DNA of 6,122 bases from assembly GCA_031277045.1 (NCBI GenBank), contig JAISLX010000061.1, forward strand, positions 1 to 6,122. Direction: 5' to 3'. Shown piece by piece: positions 1 to 4,473 of the stretch. Position 1 is the first letter of the stretch. Each line of letters begins with the position of its first letter. The notes under the pieces are model-generated. The model worked only from the letters and a program-made list of their open reading frames with translations, searched no databases and was not told the origin of the DNA. The translations under genes and the position numbers were made by a program. Source of the DNA: Treponema sp. (GTDB taxonomy: Bacteria > Spirochaetota > Spirochaetia > Treponematales > Breznakiellaceae).

Positions 1-3
1 CTG

Positions 4-20
4 CCCCCCCCCCCCCCCCC
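4..20. repeat. Homopolymeric C tract (17 C)
   Basis: Seventeen consecutive C residues lie about 30 bp upstream of the GTG start of the first permease gene. The permease reading frame stays open through the tract, where it would encode a run of prolines, so the tract could be either in the 5' leader or near the start of a longer gene. Long C/G tracts are known slipped-strand phase-variation elements in several bacteria, including poly-G tracts upstream of tpr genes in Treponema pallidum. Its place at the extreme left edge also fits a sequencing or assembly artefact, such as poly-G read ends at a contig terminus. The run is directly visible; its length in the genome and its function are not established. 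Confidence 0.75.
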
Positions 21-27
21 GTCAATT

Positions 28-57
28 CCGGTGTTTCACCGGCTGCGGGGGTGAAAC
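28..57 (+). promoter_or_regulatory. Two mutually exclusive hairpins over the permease start
   Basis: Hairpin A pairs CCGGTG (28-33) with CACCGG (37-42), a perfect 6-bp stem with a TTT loop. Hairpin B pairs GTTTCACC (33-40) with GGTGAAAC (50-57), a perfect 8-bp stem with a 9-nt loop. Both need bases 37-40, so only one can form at a time. Hairpin B buries the GTG start at 51-53, while hairpin A leaves it free. This geometry would suit control of translation initiation of the importer operon. The pairing is seen directly; a regulatory role is inference, and it would not hold if the gene actually starts upstream of the window. Confidence 0.3.
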
Positions 58-965
58 TCGGTAAATCCCGGCTGGCGCGGATCCTGGAAAACAGGGATCT
101 GTACCTGTTCTGTCTGCCCGGCATTATTATTACTCTTATTTTTCATTATTGGCCCCTCTACGGCGCGCAGATAGCCTTTAGGGAGTATTCGGCGCGGAGG
201 GGCATTTGGGGCAGTCCCTGGGTTGGGTGGGATCATTTTATCCGGTTTTTCAACAGCCCCAACGCCGCGCTTATTATCTGGAACACTTTTATTCTCAGTC
301 TGTACGGGCTGGCCGCCGGTTTCCCTATCCCAATTATCCTTGCCCTGCTTCTAAATTCATTCCGGCACAAACGGTACACCAAGGTAATTCAAACTGTTAC
401 CTACGCGCCCAACTTCATATCCGTGGTGGTTATGTGCAGTATGATTATCCTCTTTCTTTCCCCCCGCGTGGGTATGGTGAATAAGGTCCTTGAATTAATG
501 GGCGGAACTCCCATCAATTTTATGGGGGAACGGACCATGTGGCGGCATATTTACATCTGGACCGGGGTCTGGTCAAGCATGGGCTGGAGTTCGGTGGTGT
601 ATTTTGCCGCTCTTTCCGGCGTAAACCCGGAATATCACGAGGCGGCCATTGTAGACGGCGCGACAAAATTACAGCGTATTATCCACATCGACCTGCCGAC
701 AATTTTGCCGGTAGCGGTAATGCTCCTTATCCTGTCTTTCGGCAGCCTTCTGTCTATCGGTTTTGAAAAGGTCTATGCCCTGCAAAATCCGCTCAACTTG
801 AGCGTATCGGAGATCATTTCAACCTATGTGTACAAGCTGGGTATTCTGAATAACGACATGGCCTACTCGTCGGCCATTGGCCTTTTCAATTCGGCGGTGA
901 ACGCGGTTCTGCTTATCACGGTAAATACGCTTTCCCGAAAATTGTCGGACAACGCTCTTTGGTAG
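51..965 (+). CDS. ABC sugar transporter permease, LplB/YtcP-type
   Basis: Inner-membrane permease subunit of a CUT1-family carbohydrate importer, 304 aa, usual size for the family. About six membrane segments can be placed near residues 17-38, 72-101, 112-137, 164-186, 218-240 and 270-292. The cytoplasmic EAA loop that docks the ATPase is clear: EYHEAAIVDGA with E197-A198-A199, D202-G203 and the trailing LP at 215-216. The N-terminal LPG...FHYWPLYGAQIAF stretch and the C-terminal SRKLSDNALW are typical of LplB-like proteins. GTG 51 is the only start codon in frame between the left edge and the body of the protein and gives the usual N-terminal length. It has no good Shine-Dalgarno, only GGGG directly abutting it, and the frame is open to the left edge, so a start outside the window cannot be excluded. 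First gene of the importer operon. Family assignment is firm; the transported sugar is unknown. Confidence 0.93.
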   Translation: MKLGKSRLARILENRDLYLFCLPGIIITLIFHYWPLYGAQIAFREYSARRGIWGSPWVGWDHFIRFFNSPNAALIIWNTFILSLYGLAAGFPIPIILALLLNSFRHKRYTKVIQTVTYAPNFISVVVMCSMIILFLSPRVGMVNKVLELMGGTPINFMGERTMWRHIYIWTGVWSSMGWSSVVYFAALSGVNPEYHEAAIVDGATKLQRIIHIDLPTILPVAVMLLILSFGSLLSIGFEKVYALQNPLNLSVSEIISTYVYKLGILNNDMAYSSAIGLFNSAVNAVLLITVNTLSRKLSDNALW

Positions 966-969
966 GTGG
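964..969 (+). promoter_or_regulatory. Ribosome binding site of second permease
   Basis: AGGTGG lies 4 nt before ATG 974 and overlaps the TAG stop (963-965) of the preceding permease gene. This suggests translational coupling of the two permeases. It also decides for ATG 974 over the in-frame TTG at 959, which lies upstream of this site. Confidence 0.7.
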
Positions 970-973
970 AAAT

Positions 974-1894
974 ATGAAAATAATCAGAAAAAAAACAGGC
1001 CTTCAGCGGAGCTGTTTTGAAGACAGGGTTTTCGACACCGTCAATTTTGTTGTTCTTACCTTCATTTTTCTCATTGTCGCGTATCCCCTGTATTTTATAA
1101 TTATTTCCTCGGTAAGTGATCCTTTTGAAGTATCCGGGGGCCGCGTGCTTTTTTACCCCAAGGGTTTTACGCTGGACGGCTACAAGGAGGTATTTAAAAA
1201 CGAAGGGGTCATGCGGGGCTTTTTTAATTCGGTGTACTACACAATTTTGGGTGTTTTTATCAATCTGGCGGTTACCCTGCCCACCGCCTACGCCCTGTCC
1301 CGGAACGATTTTTACGGCCGTAAAACCATCTCTGTTTTTTATATTTTTACCATGTTTGTTTCCGGCGGTTTGGTCCCCACATACCTGATAGTACGGCAGA
1401 TGGGTATGCTCAACACCGTGTGGGCCCTGGTTATCCCCGGCGCCCTGGGCGTTTACAACATGATGGTAGCCCGGACCTTCTTCAAAACAAATATCCCAAA
1501 CGAACTTTTGGACGCGGCGAGGATCGACGGCTGTTCCAACACGGCTTTCTTTTTCCGTATCGTGCTGCCCCTGTCCGGCGCCATCGTTGCCATTTTGGTT
1601 CTGTGGTGCGGCGTAGGACACTGGAACTCGTATTTCAGCGCCCTGCTGTACATAAGCGAGCGGGAGCGGCAACCCCTCCAGCTGGAACTGCGGATGGTCC
1701 TGCTGCAGAACACCCAGGCGCCCAACATGCCGTTTACCGAGGAATTCCTCGCCGAAAAGCGGCGGCTTGAGGCCCTGCGGGATATGATGAAATATTCGCT
1801 CATAATTATCGCCAGTATTCCTGTGCTGATCTTATACCCCTTCATACAGAAACATTTTGTAAAGGGCGTTACCGTTGGTTCCCTTAAAGGCTAG
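974..1894 (+). CDS. ABC sugar transporter permease, LplC/YtcP-type
   Basis: Second inner-membrane permease of the CUT1 importer, 306 aa, expected to form a heterodimer with the product of the preceding gene. Hydrophobic segments lie near residues 22-45, 84-108, 118-142, 147-168, 200-222 and 273-291. The EAA-loop equivalent is ELLDAARIDGCSNTAFF (E177, D180-A181-A182, D185-G186) followed by LP at 198-199, the contact site for the ATPase. The N-terminal AYPLYFIIISSVSDP and the C-terminal QKHFVKGVTVGSLKG are hallmark LplC stretches. ATG 974 is chosen because AGGTGG lies 4 nt upstream; a TTG five codons earlier is less likely. Only 8 nt separate it from the first permease gene. A perfect hairpin overlaps its stop codon. 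Confidence 0.94.
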   Translation: MKIIRKKTGLQRSCFEDRVFDTVNFVVLTFIFLIVAYPLYFIIISSVSDPFEVSGGRVLFYPKGFTLDGYKEVFKNEGVMRGFFNSVYYTILGVFINLAVTLPTAYALSRNDFYGRKTISVFYIFTMFVSGGLVPTYLIVRQMGMLNTVWALVIPGALGVYNMMVARTFFKTNIPNELLDAARIDGCSNTAFFFRIVLPLSGAIVAILVLWCGVGHWNSYFSALLYISERERQPLQLELRMVLLQNTQAPNMPFTEEFLAEKRRLEALRDMMKYSLIIIASIPVLILYPFIQKHFVKGVTVGSLKG

Positions 1895-1903
1895 TTTAGC
1901 CTT
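1887..1903 (+). promoter_or_regulatory. Intra-operon hairpin at permease stop codon
   Basis: AAGGCTA (1887-1893) and TAGCCTT (1897-1903) form a perfect 7-bp stem with a GTT loop, spanning the TAG stop of the second permease gene. It lies 28 nt upstream of the binding-protein start. A loose T-rich stretch follows (TTTTTC from 1912), not directly abutting the stem, so it is a poor terminator. In other ABC importers such intercistronic hairpins protect or demarcate transcripts and help raise binding protein over permease; here that role is inferred from position only. Confidence 0.4.
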
Positions 1904-1918
1904 GTATATTGTTTTTCT

Positions 1919-1924
1919 GGAGGA
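1919..1924 (+). promoter_or_regulatory. Strong ribosome binding site of solute-binding protein
   Basis: GGAGGA lies 7 nt before ATG 1932. It is the best Shine-Dalgarno in the window and fits high translation of the binding protein. It decides for ATG 1932, whose product begins with a signal peptide, over an in-frame start at 1875 inside the permease gene. Confidence 0.85.
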
Positions 1925-1931
1925 GAAAAAG

Positions 1932-3533
1932 ATGAGAAAATTTTTCCTGCTGGCCGCGGCATTGGTTTTACTATCCGCGGGAACCCTTTTTGCCAAAGGC
2001 GCCAAAAGCGCCGATGGAGGCAGTACTGCTGCCGGAGAGACCACCTTTACCCTGTTGGTGGACGCGGATAGAGCCTATGAGAAGGGGTTTTATAGTTTCT
2101 ATGACGCAGCTGCCAAGGAAACCGGCGTTCAGGTGCGGATTATGAATTTCCCCTATCAGGCCGCCGTGGAGCAGAAAAACATTCTGCTGAACACCGGCAA
2201 CTATCCCGACGCTTTGGGCGGGTGGATACTTGGGGACAACGACATCATGACCCTGTCCGCCGACGGGACCATAATTCCGCTGGAAAATTACATCGCCAAC
2301 ACCATCAACATCAAAGAAGCCCTGGCCCAGCCCGGGGTCCGGCAGGGTATGACCCTGCCCGACGGCCACATCTATTCGCCGCCCTACATCGTGGAAGAAC
2401 CCCTGGTATCGTTCAGCCCCTGGATCAACCAGATGTGGCTTGATCAGCTTGGCCTTAAAATGCCCACCACGACCGAGGAATTCCGGCAGGTGCTTATCGC
2501 CTTCCGGGACAAGATTCCTCCGGTAAACGGCCAGAAGATCATTCCCTTCTCCGGCAGCCCGAACAACCTGCATTTGGGAACCCTGGCCGGCTGGTTCGGG
2601 GTAAACGCCTCCGGGGCCGGAACCAACGGCGGGTACTTCGCGGTTATCGACGGCAAGGTGGAAAACACCATTATCCGGCCCGAGTACCGCGAATTTATCA
2701 AGTACTTCGCGGGCCTCTACAAAGAAGGGCTGGTGGATCAGGAACTCTTTACCCAGAACGAGGAAACCTGGAAAGCCAAGGGGAAACAGGGGCTTTACGG
2801 TTCTTCCATCGCTTACGGCGCGGGCGATTTCCTGCCCGAAGTCGATCCCAAAGTTGTGGAATCGGATCCCTCGAAAAACTGGCGGGGATGGGCGCCCTTG
2901 CCGGTACTCAAGGCGCCGGGAGTGGCAAAGCCGGTATTCAGGAACAACAACAACGGGATAACCCTTTTCCGCACCCAGTTTGTCATTACCGACAAGGCTA
3001 CCAGTAGAGCGCAAAAGATTATTGACTGGCTTGACTGGATATACGACCCCGTTCAGAGCGTCGCGTCCAATTGGGGCCCTCTGGGAAAGACATGGAACCT
3101 GCTGAACGTGGTAGACGGTATCCAGTATTACCAGGGCGTGGATACTTCTTCCTGGTCCCAGGACGAGCGGGACCTGTACGGCTGGGGCGGTTACTCTGTG
3201 CCGTCTCTGCCTAAGTATGGTCGGCCCAAAACCCAGTGGAGAGAAAAGCCCAGACCGGGTTGGGAGAACGAGTACAAAGAAATAGATGTTCGAGACGCGG
3301 TGTACAAGCCCTTCCTGGAAGCGACACCCATGCCCGCCCTCTGGCTGGCTGCGGCTGACGCCAAACGGGCCGCGGACCTGCAAACTGCCATTACTGATTA
3401 TGTTAAACAGAAGCAGGCCGAATGGGTGAGCGGTCAGGCCGACATTGACCGCGAATGGGATGCGTATGTCGCCCAGCTTAATCGCCTGGGCCTGCAGGAA
3501 CTGCTGCAGCTTAAGCGTAACGCTGTACGGTAA
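1932..3533 (+). CDS. Large periplasmic sugar-binding protein, LplA/YtcQ-type
   Basis: Extracytoplasmic solute-binding protein of the CUT1 importer, 533 aa, matching the large (about 500-560 aa) LplA-like class rather than the roughly 420-aa maltose-binding class. The N terminus MRKFFLLAAALVLLSAG is a signal peptide: two basic residues, a hydrophobic core at 4-17, then LFA with likely signal-peptidase-I cleavage between A21 and K22. There is no lipobox cysteine, so a soluble periplasmic protein is predicted. Family stretches include YPDALGGWILGDNDIMTLSA (91-110), DGTIIPLENYI (111-121), LPDGHIYSPPYI (142-153) and the C-terminal DIDREWDAYVAQLNRLGLQE (504-523). The middle is rich in Trp, Tyr and Gly, as expected for carbohydrate recognition. 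Third gene of the operon, followed 12 nt later by a strong terminator. The ligand is not readable; an oligosaccharide or polysaccharide fragment is likely from the family. Confidence 0.94.
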   Translation: MRKFFLLAAALVLLSAGTLFAKGAKSADGGSTAAGETTFTLLVDADRAYEKGFYSFYDAAAKETGVQVRIMNFPYQAAVEQKNILLNTGNYPDALGGWILGDNDIMTLSADGTIIPLENYIANTINIKEALAQPGVRQGMTLPDGHIYSPPYIVEEPLVSFSPWINQMWLDQLGLKMPTTTEEFRQVLIAFRDKIPPVNGQKIIPFSGSPNNLHLGTLAGWFGVNASGAGTNGGYFAVIDGKVENTIIRPEYREFIKYFAGLYKEGLVDQELFTQNEETWKAKGKQGLYGSSIAYGAGDFLPEVDPKVVESDPSKNWRGWAPLPVLKAPGVAKPVFRNNNNGITLFRTQFVITDKATSRAQKIIDWLDWIYDPVQSVASNWGPLGKTWNLLNVVDGIQYYQGVDTSSWSQDERDLYGWGGYSVPSLPKYGRPKTQWREKPRPGWENEYKEIDVRDAVYKPFLEATPMPALWLAAADAKRAADLQTAITDYVKQKQAEWVSGQADIDREWDAYVAQLNRLGLQELLQLKRNAVR

Positions 3534-3545
3534 CGGTATAATTCC

Positions 3546-3576
3546 GGCTGCCCGTTTTAACGGGCAGCCTTTTTTT
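3546..3576 (+). terminator. Rho-independent terminator of importer operon
   Basis: GGCTGCCCG (3546-3554) pairs perfectly with CGGGCAGCC (3561-3569) in a 9-bp stem with a TTTTAA loop, immediately followed by seven T residues (3570-3576). It starts 12 nt after the binding-protein stop. It should end the importer transcript and leave the next gene to its own promoter. Confidence 0.93.
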
Positions 3577-3668
3577 GCGTCTGTGAACCGGGATTTGTCA
3601 ACAGTTCTACGCGCACAATCGCAGTGTACGGCCTTGCGGCGGGGAACGCCTGCGGGTACACTTTGACA

Positions 3669-4358
3669 ATGACCAGGGGAATTTTGATAGTGGGGAATGA
3701 TTCGCTGCTCTGCGCCGCCATTGCGGCCCAGGCCGCGAAACGGGTAGAACATTTTGCCCAGGTCTTGCTGCCGAACCGGCTTTCCGGTCAGACCAGGGGT
3801 CTTCGCCCGGAAGGGGCCTTTACCCCCACCGCTGAATCTGGTTCCTCGGTCATACCGCTGGCATGGAATCCCGGCAGCCCCATATCCGCCCGTACCCTGG
3901 TTCTTTCCGCGGCGCATCAACTTGAACGTATTGATGAGGCCATCCTTGTCTGCGGCCCTCCCTCGTTCCGCCGTCCCGCCGCCGAATTGCAGCCCCTGGA
4001 TATTGAAATTCTCGTAAACGATCACATCAAGGGCTGGTTTTTTCTGGTCAGGGAATTGGCGGGGGTCTTCCGGGCCCGGCGATCCGGCGTTCTTGCCATG
4101 GTCGTTCCCGATCCGGGTTCCAACCGCGATGACCCGGCGGATATGCTGGGCCTTCCCGCCGCCGCCGCGTTCCGGGCCTTTACGCAGAGCCTTCTTGCCT
4201 CGTCCGCCGCGGAACCCTACGTTACCCTGGGCTTTTCGTCCCAGGAAGCGGGGGACGATGAAAACTTTGCCGCCTATATTTTCAGGATGATTGATCAGGC
4301 CGCCAAGCGCAATTCCGGAAAATGGTACAAATACGGGCGCTTGGGCATTTTCCGGTAA
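3669..4358 (+). CDS. SDR-like protein lacking catalytic residues
   Basis: A 229-aa protein (from ATG 3669) that I recognise only at fold level. It resembles a short-chain dehydrogenase/reductase by position: strand ILIVGNDSLLCAAIA (5-19) aligns with the TGxxxGIGxAIA nucleotide loop but keeps only the first Gly (G9), the others being L13 and C15. IDEAILVCGPP (88-98) stands where the NNAG strand would be, and VNDHIKGWFFLVREL (116-130) matches helix 4 with its Asn (N117). LAMVVPDPG (142-150) replaces the strand with the catalytic Ser, and PAAAAFRAFTQSLLAS (163-178) replaces the helix with YxxxK, without Tyr or Lys in place. An SDR-derived non-enzymatic protein is inferred; a wholly different small protein is possible. 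Start is uncertain: GTG 3624 and TTG 3663 are in frame and none has a strong Shine-Dalgarno. It follows a terminator and converges with purL. No clear own promoter was found. Confidence 0.7.
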   Translation: MTRGILIVGNDSLLCAAIAAQAAKRVEHFAQVLLPNRLSGQTRGLRPEGAFTPTAESGSSVIPLAWNPGSPISARTLVLSAAHQLERIDEAILVCGPPSFRRPAAELQPLDIEILVNDHIKGWFFLVRELAGVFRARRSGVLAMVVPDPGSNRDDPADMLGLPAAAAFRAFTQSLLASSAAEPYVTLGFSSQEAGDDENFAAYIFRMIDQAAKRNSGKWYKYGRLGIFR

Positions 4359-4473
4359 AGCCCGCGTTTCGATTTTCCGTTGTGCTTGTTCAAAAAGGTT
4401 TGTTGGCATGTATTCCTGAAAGCGGTACAACCGCAAATTCCACGCGGACAGCGCGCCTGGCGCTGCCTCGTTA
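4359..4473. other. Convergent intergenic gap, weak hairpins only
   Basis: The 115 bp between the converging SDR-like gene and purL hold two small hairpins: GCGGT (4422-4426) with ACCGC (4430-4434), loop ACA, and CAGCGC (4449-4454) with GCGCTG (4460-4465), loop GCCTG. Neither is followed by a T tract on either strand, so neither is a standard intrinsic terminator. No gene is seen here. Confidence 0.4.

Noticed and set aside
19..29. CCGTCAATTCC is identical to the first 11 bases of the universal 16S rRNA primer 907R, suggesting rRNA or primer carry-over.
   Set aside because: The following bases diverge and lead into a permease gene with no rRNA similarity. An 11-base match is probably chance, though it adds slight weight to checking the left edge for artefacts.
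863..1672. A 269-codon minus-strand open frame opposite the two permeases.
   Set aside because: It is antisense to two clear permease genes and its translation has no family resemblance.
1905..1910. TATATT before the binding-protein gene as a -10 box of an internal promoter.
   Set aside because: No acceptable -35 element lies 16-18 bp upstream, where the sequence is CCTTAA.
3663..3691. TTGACA (3663-3668) followed after 17 bp by GATAGT (3686-3691), resembling a sigma-70 promoter.
   Set aside because: It lies across and inside the start of the SDR-like gene, and transcription from it would remove the N-terminal strand that matches the fold. The -10 match is weak.
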